Shown here: piece by piece, positions 49,371-59,300 of the stretch | Position numbering within the stretch: position 1 is the stretch's first letter | Layout: each line of letters opens with the position of its first letter | Assembly (NCBI GenBank): GCA_963781595.1 | Contig: CAWAGG010000006.1 | Span: 372,001-436,000 of the forward strand | From: JBEDUK01 sp963781595 | GTDB lineage: Bacteria > Actinomycetota > UBA4738 | DNA: 64,000 bases | Direction: 5' to 3' | The notes under the pieces: generated by a model | Told to the model about the DNA's origin: nothing | Seen by the model: only the letters and a program-made list of their open reading frames with translations | Database searches by the model: none | Program-made: the position numbers and the translations under genes

Positions 49371-51775
49371 ATGGCCAAGCAGCTGGTGATCGTGGAGTCG
49401 CCGACGAAGGCGAAGACGTTGGAGCGCTACCTGGGCTCCGACTATGCGGTCGCGGCCAGTCGCGGCCACGTGCGCGACCTCCCGGGCGATCGGATGGGCG
49501 TGGAGATAGACGGCGACTTCCGGCCCGAGTACGTGGTGCCGGAGGACAAGGCGGCGACGGTCGAGCAGCTCCGGAAGGCGTTCGGCGCCGCCGACGGCCT
49601 CTGGCTCGCGACGGACTTCGACCGCGAGGGCGAGGCGATCGCCTGGCACGTCGCCGAGTCGATCGGCGCGGACCCGCGCACGGCGAACCGCGTGACGTTC
49701 ACCGAGATCACGCGGTCCGCGGTCCAGGAGGCGTTCAGCCAGCCCAGGACGATCGACTTCGACCTCGTCGACGCGCAGCAGGCGCGCCGGATCCTCGACC
49801 GGCTCGTCGGGTTACGAACTGTCACCGCTCCTGCAGAAGGGCCTGAAGCGATGGACGCTCTCCGCCGGGCGGGTGCAGTCCGTGGCGCTGCGGCTCGTCG
49901 TCGACCGCGAACGCGAGATCGAGGCCTTCGTCGCGCAGGAGTACTGGAGCGTCGACGCGCGCCTGTCGCCGAACGGCGACGACCGGGCGTTCGTCGCCCG
50001 CCTGATCCAGGTGGGCGACGAGAAGCTCGCCGCGTCGCCGGACAAGAAGGGCCTGCTCCTGTCGACGCAGGAGGAGGCCGAGGCCGCACGTCGATCCGCC
50101 TCCGCGACGCCGCCTACCGCGTGCCAGGAGGTCCGCCAGCGAGAGGTCAAGCGGACCCCCGCGCCGCCGTTCACCACGTCGACCCTGCAGCAGGAGGCCG
50201 CCCGCAAGCTCGGCTTCTCCGCCCGCAAGACGATGCAGGTCGCCCAGCGCCTGTACGAGGGCGTGATGCATCCCCGGTGAGGGACAGGTCGGCCTGATCA
50301 CCTACATGCGGACCGACTCGGTCAACATCGCAGAACAGGCGCTGGCCGAACTCACCGAACTGGTAACGCAGCATTACGGTCAGGAGTACGCGCTGGCCGA
50401 GCCGCGCCGGTACCGCAAGAAGCAGCGGGGCGCGCAGGAAGCGCACGAGGCGGTTCGGCCCACCGGCGCCACGCGCCTGCCCGACCAGCTCGAGGGCGTC
50501 CTCGACCGGGATCAGGCGCGCCTGTACCGGTTGATCTGGCAGCGGACCGTGGCCTCGCAGATGGCCGAGGCGCGCTTCGACCAGGTCTCCGTCGACATCG
50601 CGGCGACCGTCGACGCGCAGCCCGACGCGCCGCGCTACCTGCTGCGCGCGACGGGGCAGACGCTGAAGTTCGACGGGTTCCGGCGCGTGTACTTCGAAGG
50701 ACGCGACGACGCCGCCGACGAGGACGCCGAATCGATGCTGCCCGCGCTGACCGCCGAGCAGGCGCTCCGGCTCATCGAGCTGCTGCCCGAGCAGCACTTC
50801 ACGCAGCCGCCGCCGCGCTACACCGAGGCGAGCCTGGTGAAGACGCTCGAGGAGAACGGGATCGGCCGGCCGTCCACATACGCGCCGACGATCGCGACGC
50901 TGCTGGACCGCGGGTACGTCCGGCTCGAGGACAAGCGGTTCTTCCCCGAGGACATCGGGCTCGTGGTCGCGGACATCCTGGTCGACCTGTTCCCGGACAT
51001 CGTCGACGTGGGGTTCACGGCGCGCCTCGAGGAGGAGCTCGACGACATCGCCGAGGGGCAGACGGGCTGGGTGCAGATCCTTCGCGAGTTCTACGACCCG
51101 TTCCACCAGCAGGTCGAAGCCGCGCAGGGCAAGGTCAAGCCGCCGGAGGTCTACCTCGACGAGCAGTGCCCGCTGTGCCCGGAGGAGGGCCGCGAGCCCG
51201 GTCGGCTGATGAAGAAGCTCGGACGCTACGGGATGTTCGTCGGATGCGAACGGTACCCGGAGTGCCGGTACACGCGGCCGCTCGACGGCGAGGGCGGCGC
51301 GCCGGAGCCGGTGCTCCTGGACGAGACCTGCCCGCAGTGCGGCCGGCAGCTCCAGCAGCGGACCGGCCGCTACGGGCCGTTCGTCGGGTGCAGCGGCTAC
51401 CCGGAGTGCAAGTACATCAAGAAGGCCGAACCCGTCCGCACCGGCGTGACGTGTCCGCAGTGTAAGCAGGGCGAGCTGGTCGAACGGATGAACCGGTTCG
51501 GCCGGCCGTTCTACTCGTGCGACCGCTACCCCGACTGCGACTTCGCCGTGAGCCAGAAGCCATCGGCCGAACCGTGCCCGAACTGCGGCGGCCTGGTCGT
51601 GGCCGCCCGAGGCGGCGCGACGCGGTGCATCGCGTGCCATCGAGCATGGGGAGCCGACGGTGTCGAGCTGGCCGAGGAGCAGGCGCAGGCGCTGATCCCG
51701 AAGCCGCGCGCGCCGAGGGCGTCGTCCAACGGAGGACGGAAGCGTGCCCGCACCAAGACCCGGAAGCCCGCCTGA
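49371..51775 (+). CDS. topA: DNA topoisomerase I, about four apparent indels
   Basis: Type IA topoisomerase that relaxes negative supercoils. The N-terminus MAKQLVIVESPTKAKTLERYL and TOPRIM ATDFDREGEAIAWHV are intact. One extra T near 49812 breaks VDAQQARRILDRLVG from YELSPLLQKGLKRWTLSAGRVQSVALRLV. Two compensating indels near 50075 and 50125 displace RLRDAAYRV. Another insertion near 50272 separates QRLYEGV from GEGQVGLITYMRTDSVNI (catalytic Tyr). The rest is clean and ends in about four zinc modules (CPLC, CPQC, CPQC, CPNC). ATG 49371 follows GGAAGGA. The gene is normally essential, so sequence error is the likely cause. Confidence 0.9.
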
Positions 51776-51818
51776 CGTGCGGGCCGCCGGCCGAACGACC
51801 CGGGCCGACTGAGGCGCC

Positions 51819-53828
51819 ATGGCCGGCGTCGCGGAAGAGATCGCAGCGCTCCGCGGCACCAAGCCGGCGACCTTCAAGGACCTGCTGACCCACCCATCGT
51901 TCTCCCGCCTCTGGCGGGCGATGCTCGTCTCGTCGATGGGCGACTGGGTGGGGTTCGTCGCGGTCGCCTCGCTGGTGGCGACCATCGGCGGCAAGCACCT
52001 GGGTGGCCTCGCGGTCGCGGGCGTGATCCTGGCGCGACTCGCGCCATCGGTGCTGTTCGGCCCGTTCGCCGGGGTCGTCGTCGACCGGTTCGACCGCAAG
52101 AAGCTGATGGTCTCGGCCGACCTCGGGCGGGCGGCGCTGTACGCGACGATGCCCCTCGTGCCCTGGCTCTGGCTGATCTTCCTGCTGTCGTTCCTCATCG
52201 AGACGCTGTCGCTCGTCTGGACCCCCGCGAAGGACGCGAGCGTTCCGAACCTCGTGCCGCGCCGCCAGTTGCCGAACGCGAATTCGGTCTCGTTGGTGAC
52301 GACCTACGGGACGCTGCCGCTCGGCGCGACGGTCTACACGGCGCTCGCGGCCCTCGCGGTGGCGATCGGCGGGTTCTTCGGCGATCACCCCGAGTCGCTC
52401 GCGCTGTGGGCCGACGCGCTCACGTTCGCCTTCTCGGCGCGTATGGTCAGCGGCCTGGACCTGAAGCTCGGCGCGGCCGCGCGGCGCAGGCGCGAACAGG
52501 CCCCGGAGCTGTCGGTCGCGGGCGCGTTCGGCGAGGTGCGGGAGGGCGTGCGGTTCCTCCGGGAGCATCCGCTGGTCCGCGCGATGACGATCGGGATCGT
52601 CCTGGCCTTCGCGGGCTCGGGGGCCGTGATGTCGTTGGGGCCGGTGTTCGCGCAGTCGACGCTGAAGGCGGGCGCGACCGGGTTCGGCTACCTGATGATC
52701 GCCCTCGGCGTCGGGATGGGCATCGGCATGGCGTCGATGGCCTGGGTGACGAAGCGGATCGAGAAGGAGAACCTGTTCGGCCTGGCGCTGCTGACCTCGG
52801 CCGGGTGCCTGTTCGTCCTGGCGGCCATGCCGACGATCGGGTGGGCAGCGCTGTTCACGGTGCCGATGGGCGTGGCCGGCGGCCTGGCGTGGGTCAGCGG
52901 CTACACGCTGCTCCAGGAGAACGTCTCCGACGAGTTCCGCGGTCGAACCTTCGCGACGCTGAACGTGATGGTGCGCGTCGGGCTGTTCCTGTCCCTGCTG
53001 TTCTTCCCGACCGTGCAGGCGGCGCTGTCGACCACAGCCCTGCAGGGCGGGGGCATCAGGGCCGCCCTGTGGCTCGGCGCCGCGATCGTCGCCGGAGGGG
53101 CCGCGTCGTCGTGGCGCTCGATGCGGCACCAGCGGATCGTCCGTCCCCGTAGGCTGGCGCTCGTGCCCAAGATCCGGAAGGTCGACCGTTCGGGGGTGTT
53201 CATCGTCTTCGAAGGGGTCGAGGGCGCCGGGAAGGGGACGCACATGAAGCAGGCGCGCGAGTTCGTCGCGTCGCTCGGACGCGACGTGGTGGTCGCGCGG
53301 GAGCCCGGGGGCACGCGGTTCGGCGAGCGCCTCCGCGAGACGATCCTCGATCCGGCGACCGGCCGGGTGGACGCGCGCGCGGAGGCGCTGCTGTTCGCGG
53401 CGGCACGGGCCCAGCTGGTGTCCACGGTGATCCGGCCGGCGTTGGAGGAGGGGAAGGTCGTGCTCTGCGACCGGTTCATCGACTCCTCGATCGCGTACCA
53501 GGGCGTCGCGCGGGGCTTGGGCGAGCCCGACATCCTGACGCTGAACGCGTGGGCGACCCAGGGGCTGTTCCCCGACCTCGTCCTCCTGCTGCACGTCGAG
53601 CCGGACGTCGGCCTCTCGCGCGCGACCGGCGAGCCCGACCGGTTCGAATCGGAGGACGCGGCGTTCCACGCGAAGGTCGCCGACGCGTACATGAAGATCG
53701 CGGAGGAGCATCCGGAACGGTTCGTCGTGATCGACACGTCGCTCGCAGCGGAGAAGGTCCAGGAGCAGGTGCAGGCGGCGATCACGAAGGTCCTGGCGCC
53801 GGAGAGCGAACGGGGTGGAGCGACGTGA
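51819..53828 (+). CDS. tmk: MFS transporter-thymidylate kinase fusion
   Basis: A 669-residue two-part protein. Residues 1-440 are an MFS-like 12-helix domain (LFGPFAGVVVDRFDRKKLMVSADL). From ~455 on is dTMP kinase: P-loop IVFEGVEGAGKGTHMKQ, DR-x motif AREPGGTRFGERLRE, VLCDRFIDSSIAYQGVARG (DRF) and LHVEPDVGLSRATGEPDRFE. The kinase makes dTDP for DNA synthesis. This fusion, between topA and the polymerase delta' gene, is also known in Streptomyces, so it is a conserved actinobacterial arrangement. The link of the transporter half to nucleotides is unproven. The stop overlaps holB (GTGA). Confidence 0.92.
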   Translation: MAGVAEEIAALRGTKPATFKDLLTHPSFSRLWRAMLVSSMGDWVGFVAVASLVATIGGKHLGGLAVAGVILARLAPSVLFGPFAGVVVDRFDRKKLMVSADLGRAALYATMPLVPWLWLIFLLSFLIETLSLVWTPAKDASVPNLVPRRQLPNANSVSLVTTYGTLPLGATVYTALAALAVAIGGFFGDHPESLALWADALTFAFSARMVSGLDLKLGAAARRRREQAPELSVAGAFGEVREGVRFLREHPLVRAMTIGIVLAFAGSGAVMSLGPVFAQSTLKAGATGFGYLMIALGVGMGIGMASMAWVTKRIEKENLFGLALLTSAGCLFVLAAMPTIGWAALFTVPMGVAGGLAWVSGYTLLQENVSDEFRGRTFATLNVMVRVGLFLSLLFFPTVQAALSTTALQGGGIRAALWLGAAIVAGGAASSWRSMRHQRIVRPRRLALVPKIRKVDRSGVFIVFEGVEGAGKGTHMKQAREFVASLGRDVVVAREPGGTRFGERLRETILDPATGRVDARAEALLFAAARAQLVSTVIRPALEEGKVVLCDRFIDSSIAYQGVARGLGEPDILTLNAWATQGLFPDLVLLLHVEPDVGLSRATGEPDRFESEDAAFHAKVADAYMKIAEEHPERFVVIDTSLAAEKVQEQVQAAITKVLAPESERGGAT

Positions 53829-55018
53829 CGGCCGGTCGGGAAGCGACGGTCGTGCCCGAGCTGCCGCCCGTGATCCGCGCGGTCCCGGGGCAGGAGCACG
53901 CGGCGCGGTTCCTGGCGCGGGCGCTGGCGCAGCCGAACCACGCGTACGTGTTCTCCGGGCCCGAGGGGTCGGGCAAGCGCCTCGCGATGCGGGCGTTCGC
54001 GGCGGCGCTGCTGTGCCCGAACGGCGGCTGCGGCGAGTGCCGCGACTGCCGGCTGGCGCTCGGTGAGCGGCACCCGAACATGCTGGTCCTGGAGCCGACA
54101 GGTCCGGACATCCTGGTCGGGAAGGACGCCGGTGATCCGAACACGGCGCGCGGGTTCGCACGGAGCGCCTACCTGACGCCGCCCGAGCCTGGGTGGAAGG
54201 TGATGGTCGTGCTGCAGGCCGATCGCCTCCGGATCGAAGCCGCCGACGTGCTGCTGAAGGTCCTGGAGGAGCCGCCGGGCGACACGGTGTTCATGCTGTT
54301 GACGGCGCGTACCGACGAGCTCCCGGAGACGATCCGCTCGCGCTGCCAGGAGATCGCGTTCCCGCCGTTGACCGAGGAGTTCGTCGTCGCCGCGCTGGTC
54401 GACGGCGGGGCATCGCACGAGGCGGCACGACTGGCGGCGCGGCTGTCGGGCGGGAACCTCGGTCGCGCGCGACGGCTCACGCGCGAGGGCGGTCTGTCGT
54501 TCCGCGAGGCTGCGTTGGTGGCGATGACGCGTGCGCGGGGAGGCGCCGGGGAGGCGTTGGCCGCGGCCGAGGACCTGACCATCGTCGCGAAGGCGGACCG
54601 CAAGCGCGTCGAGTCGGAGCTGAAGGAGGACCTGGCGCCGTTCCTCGACGAGCGCGGGCGGCCCGAGGAGGCGTTCAAGGGTGTCGTGCGCCGCCTGGAG
54701 GAGCAGCACGAACGCCGGCTCCGCCGGGCCGAGCGCGAGTTCCTCGACCATGCGCTGCTGGCACTGGCCGCGTTCTACCGGGACGCCGCGGTACTGGCTG
54801 CGGGAGGTGGCCCGGGGTCGGCGATCAACCTCGACATGGCCGATACGCTCGGCCAGGTCGGGCTGTCGGCACCCGAGGCCGCCAGCGCGATGGGGACCGT
54901 CGAGGAGGCGCGCGCCGACCTCGCCGACGAGACGAACCTGAACGCCCGGCTCGTCCTGGAGCGGCTGTTCCTGCGGTTGTCCGGATCGGGTCACCTCGAC
55001 GCGTCCGATGGGGGCTGA
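53825..55018 (+). CDS. holB: DNA polymerase III delta' subunit
   Basis: A 397-residue clamp-loader subunit of the AAA+ fold. It has the P-loop-like SGPEGSGKRLAM, with Arg in place of Thr/Ser, so it probably does not hydrolyse ATP. The zinc motif CPNGGCGECRDCRLALGERHPN, the DVLLKVLEEPPGDTVFMLLT segment and SRCQEIAFPPL follow. It loads the beta clamp with gamma/tau and delta. The C-terminal ~150 residues are helical. GTG start overlapping the tmk stop, so the two are coupled. Confidence 0.92.
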   Translation: MTAGREATVVPELPPVIRAVPGQEHAARFLARALAQPNHAYVFSGPEGSGKRLAMRAFAAALLCPNGGCGECRDCRLALGERHPNMLVLEPTGPDILVGKDAGDPNTARGFARSAYLTPPEPGWKVMVVLQADRLRIEAADVLLKVLEEPPGDTVFMLLTARTDELPETIRSRCQEIAFPPLTEEFVVAALVDGGASHEAARLAARLSGGNLGRARRLTREGGLSFREAALVAMTRARGGAGEALAAAEDLTIVAKADRKRVESELKEDLAPFLDERGRPEEAFKGVVRRLEEQHERRLRRAEREFLDHALLALAAFYRDAAVLAAGGGPGSAINLDMADTLGQVGLSAPEAASAMGTVEEARADLADETNLNARLVLERLFLRLSGSGHLDASDGG

Positions 55019-55102
55019 GACCTTCACGATCCGGCCACGAAGGTCGTTCCCACTGGAGGAAGCCGGCACGGTCGGGCGACCGGTTGGACCCCGCCTCTTC
55101 GC

Positions 55103-55108
55103 TACAAT
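55103..55108 (+). promoter_or_regulatory. -10 element of tRNA-Thr
   Basis: TACAAT, 9 nt before the mature 5' end; the -35 region is unclear (TTGGAC at 55084 would give only a 13-nt spacer). Confidence 0.45.
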
Positions 55109-55117
55109 CGGTCCGCC

Positions 55118-55193
55118 GCCGGGGTAGCTCAGTCGGCAGAGCGACGCACTCGTAATGCGTAGGTCCGGGGTTCGACTCCCCGCCCCGGCTCCA
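55118..55193 (+). tRNA. tRNA-Thr (anticodon CGT)
   Basis: Full cloverleaf: acceptor GCCGGGG/CCCCGGC, D-arm GCTC-AGTCGGCA-GAGC, anticodon stem ACGCA/TGCGT with loop CTCGTAA (anticodon CGT at 55151-55153), T-arm CGGGG-TTCGACT-CCCCG, discriminator T and encoded CCA (55191-55193). It decodes ACG. Confidence 0.97.
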
Positions 55194-55227
55194 CGGACGC
55201 GGCCACGTCGATCCACGTCCCGGCAGG

Positions 55228-55254
55228 AGCGCCACGGCCGCTGGCCGTGGCGCT
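55228..55254 (+). terminator. Hairpin downstream of tRNA-Thr
   Basis: Perfect 12-bp stem AGCGCCACGGCC/GGCCGTGGCGCT with loop GCT, 35 nt after the tRNA. No U-tract. Confidence 0.65.
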
Positions 55255-55437
55255 CGCTCGCGTGTGATCCTGTGTTCGATGGCCCGAACACAGTGCCGAA
55301 CGGACTCGTCATCGCATGCGGTGACCGCGCGAACTCGGTAGGGTCGCTGGCGTGGGCGGTCTTCGGGGAACCGTTGACGGATCCGCCGGGCGGATCCGTC
55401 GCGTCGTTCCTCCTTCGCGTCTTCGTCGGGTGATCCC

Positions 55438-56253
55438 ATGACGGCTCACGACGATCGGGTCGCCGCGTTTCACCGGTTGCACTCCTCCGGCTGCTTCGTG
55501 ATGCCGAACCCGTGGGACGTGGGGAGCGCACGGGCTCTGGAGGGGCTCGGGTTCAAGGCGCTGGCGACCACGAGCGCCGGTTTCGCATGGACGCTCGGTC
55601 GCCCGGACAACGGGGTCACGCTCGCTCAGGCGCTCGAGCACCTCCGCGCGGTCGCGGACGCCGTGAAGGTGCCGGTGAACGCGGACTTCGAGGGAGGCTA
55701 CGCGGTCGATCCGGAGCAGGTCGGCGCGAACGTGCGGCTCGCCGCAGCTACCGGGATCGCCGGACTCTCGATCGAGGACTCCACCGGGGACCCGGCAGAC
55801 CCGCTGTTCGAGTTCGACCTCGCCGTCGAGCGTCTCCGGGCCGCGCGGCGGGCGATCGACGAGAGTCGGACGGCCGTCGTTCTCACCGGACGGTCCGAGG
55901 GGTTCGTGTGCGGTCGTCCCGACATCGACGAGACGGTCCGGAGGCTGCGTGCCTATGCGGAAGCCGGCGCCGACTGCCTCTACGCTCCACGGGTCGACAC
56001 CGTCGAGCACATCGTCGCGATCGTCGTCGCCGTTGCGCCGAAGCCGGTGAACCTCCTCATCAACGCGCCGTTCACGACGGTCGCGGAGGCGGCGGACCTG
56101 GGAGTGCGCAGGATCAGCGTGGGAGGCACGCTCGCGCGGACCGCATGGGCCGGATCCCTGCAGGCCGCAAGGGAGATCGCGGACTCCGGGACGTTCTCCC
56201 GGTTCGAGCGGCTTCCGGACATCGATGCACTGTTCCGTGACCGAGCCGACTGA
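55438..56253 (+). CDS. Isocitrate lyase / PEP mutase superfamily protein
   Basis: A 271-residue (beta/alpha)8 barrel. Family blocks: MPNPWDVGSARALEGLGFKALATTSAGFAW, VPVNADFEGGYAVDPEQVGANVRLAAATGIAGLSIEDSTGD (metal-binding Asp/Glu), TGRSEGFVCGRPDIDETVRRLRAY and GADCLYAPRVDT. The catalytic Cys loop of isocitrate lyase is not seen. It is close to oxaloacetate or 2-methylisocitrate lyase-like and phosphonate-type members of unsettled activity. Substrate unknown. Confidence 0.85.
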   Translation: MTAHDDRVAAFHRLHSSGCFVMPNPWDVGSARALEGLGFKALATTSAGFAWTLGRPDNGVTLAQALEHLRAVADAVKVPVNADFEGGYAVDPEQVGANVRLAAATGIAGLSIEDSTGDPADPLFEFDLAVERLRAARRAIDESRTAVVLTGRSEGFVCGRPDIDETVRRLRAYAEAGADCLYAPRVDTVEHIVAIVVAVAPKPVNLLINAPFTTVAEAADLGVRRISVGGTLARTAWAGSLQAAREIADSGTFSRFERLPDIDALFRDRAD

Positions 56254-56273
56254 CTCGCCACCTCACGTCGAGC

Positions 56274-56300
56274 GGGTCCGTCGGGTCCGTCGGGTCCGTC
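56274..56300. repeat. 9-bp tandem repeat, three units
   Basis: GGGTCCGTC repeated exactly three times in the convergent gap between the lyase gene and the cyclase fusion gene. No coding role is visible. Confidence 0.8.
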
Positions 56301-56387
56301 ACGTGGTCCATCTGTCCTCCCCCCGAGGTGTGTTTCGCCGACCGGTACAGACATCCAGGCTCGCGCGGGCAGCATAGAGCGGAACCC

Positions 56388-59300
56388 CTACCGCACCCAG
56401 AGCTGATCGATCAGGACGCCCCACGCGGGGTTGTGCTGGTAGTTCCCCACACGCGGGGACACGAGGTCCAGCGTCTCCGGGATCACCGCGGGGATCGCGG
56501 GCGCCCGGTCCACGAGCTCGCGGTCCACCTTCGTCCAGATGACGCGCGACGTGTGTGGATCGGAGACCTGCGTCTGCGTCGCCCGTCGGATCAGCGCGTC
56601 GAGGCTCGGGTCGCAGAACTCCGAGACGTTGAAGTTCTGCGGTGAGGCTCGTTCGAACCCGTCGCAGGTGAACGTCGGATCGACCAGCTCCGACGGCAGG
56701 GGGTCGGACGTCAAGAAGTACAAGCCGGCGATCTGCGCCCGGTTCCTCGAGTCGGCCACGTGCTGGTAGAACGCGAAGAAGTCGGGCGTCGCGTGGAGCC
56801 GCGCGTGGAACCCCAGATCGTTCAGCACGCCGACGACGTACCGGCTCACGGCGGCGAATCCCTGCCACGACCATACGGTGACCGTCTCACCCTCGTCCGA
56901 GGCCGGGATGAGGCTCCTCGCCTTCACGAGGTCTGCGGCCGTCCACGTTCCGGCCGGGTTCGGGCTCACGGTGTACGGGCAGTAGGGCTGGTACCCGATG
57001 AAGTTCGGCGGGATGACCTGACAGGTGACCGTGGCCTTCTGCGGGTACAGCGCGGCCATCCGGTCGCGGTCGAGCGCGTACGCGAGCGCCCGGCGCACCC
57101 TGGGATCGTCGAACGGCTGCACGCGCGTGTTCAGGTACAGGGACCACGTCGCGAGGAGCGTGGAGAGATGCGCCTGCGCCGTGTAGCTCGTGGCGATCTC
57201 GGCGAGGCTGCGCTTGGACGGAGTGTCGCCCTGGATCCCGAAGTAGTCCGCATCGCCGGACTCGACCCGCGCGACCGCCTGGTCGGCGGTCCCTCCGGAC
57301 CTCCACGCGATCCGATCGGGGAACCCGTCGGGCTGGGCGGCCGCCGACCAGAGGTGGAAGTGTGGGTTGCGGACCAGGGTCACCTCGGTCGGCGTTCGTT
57401 CGCCGATCATGTACGGGCCGGTGCCGGGGGGGCCTTCGCTGACCTTTTCCATGGGCGACGATCCGGACACCACCGCGACGGGCGGCAGCGCCAACTTGTA
57501 CAGGAACTCGGCATCGGGCGAGCGGAGGCGGAACGTGACCGTCCCTGCCGCATCATCGGTGACGATGCCGGACGAGAGGTCGCACGCGTCCTTCGAGCAG
57601 CCGTCCGCGCCGACGATCCCGCCCAGGGCCAACGTGGCCTGATCCCGGTCGAGACGGAGCGCCCGCTCGAACGAGCGGCGGACATCGCCCGCCCGCACCG
57701 GGGTCCCATCGGAGAACAGGAGGTTCCGCTCGAGGCTGAACGTGTAGACCGTTCCGCCCTCGGTCGGCGTTGGGAGGGACGTGGCGAGGTCGGGGACGAG
57801 GGTCGACCCGTCGATCCCACCGACGCGCTTGTAGCCGACCAGTGAGTCGTAGACGAGCCCGAGCAGCGGCCACCCGGCACCCACGAAGGCCGGGTCGAAC
57901 GAGCCGGGCGCCGTCTCCGCCGGGCTGACGATCGTGAGCGTCCCGCCGCGATGACCGGCCGGGGAACCACGGGTACTCACCAGGAGCAGCCCGCCGCCGA
58001 TCGCCGTCCCGACGGGAGCGCTCCCCAGGGCGACATGGTCCGTGACCCGTCTGGTCCCGAGGTCGATCCGCGAGAGGGCCGCCCCGAACTGGCTGGCGAC
58101 CCAGAGCGAACCGCCGCTCGCGGCCAGGGAGGTCGGTCCCTCCTCGACCGGGAGGCGATCGGTCTCGGTGTCCGTGGCCGGGTCGATCCGGGAGACCGTC
58201 CCGTCCAGGCCGTTCGCCACCCAGATGGCGCCATCGGCGAACGCGATCGCGTCGGGACCGTTGCCGACGGTGATCGACCGAACCACCGGCGCCGTGCCGA
58301 GATCGATGCGGGAGACCGTCCCATCGGTGCTGTTCGCCGTCCAGACCGCGCCGTCGCCGAGCGCGATCGCGACGGGGGTTCCGCCCACCGGGATCGTCAG
58401 CGACGGGTGTCCGGTCCTGGGGTCGATCCGCGAGACGGTGTCATCCAGGCTGTTCGCCACCCACACCCCGCCGCTCCCGACCGCGACCGATCGTGGGCTG
58501 TTCCCCACCGGGATCTGCTGGACGACCGTGTCCGTGGCCGGGTTGATCCGCTCCAGCGACCGGTTGCCGCTGTCGGTCACCCAGACGGCCCCGTCGCCGT
58601 ACGTGATACCCGTGGGGTTCGAACCCGCCTGGATCCTCTGCACCGATCCGGACCGGAGATCGATCCGCGATACGGAGCCGTCCGCCTCGCTCGTCACCCA
58701 CGCGGTGGTCCGGTCGGCGGCGACCTGGCTCGGGACGACGTGGAGCCCCACCTCCTGCCGGATCGTCCCCGTACGGGGGTCGAGCAGCCCGACGCTGTTG
58801 GCCGACACGCCGGGGAGTCCCGCGGGCGCGTCCTTCCGGAGCAGCGCGATCGGGATCAGCGTCGCCGCGAGGACAGCGATCACGGCGCCGATCAGGATGC
58901 CCCGGTGCCTGGACGCGAACGAACGTCTGCGCGGCGGGACGATCGGCTCCGGAACGAACGGCGCGATCCGGCTGCGGAGGTCCGACCCCTCCGCGAGCAC
59001 GCGGACGGCCCGTACGGGATGGTCGAGTCCCTTGAGCTGGAACTCTCCCTGGTCCTCGTACCGGGCGCCCGGCACGGTCCGCGCCAGGTGGACGACTTCC
59101 TGGCTCGCGAGCACGTCGCCCGGTCCGGCGCGGCTGCACAGGCGCGCGGCCAGGTTCAGCGCGCCCCCCCGGAATCCATCCTCGACCGGGACCGCCTCGC
59201 CCGCGTCCAGGCCGATCCCGACCGGGAGCGGGAGCGTCGGGTCGGCCTCCGTCTGTTCGACGAACGCCGACTGGAGCTCGAGTGCGGCGTGGATCGCGCG

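Noticed and set aside
54193..55155. Frame running from holB through the tRNA gene
   Set aside because: It crosses a clear tRNA and is out of frame with the conserved holB protein.
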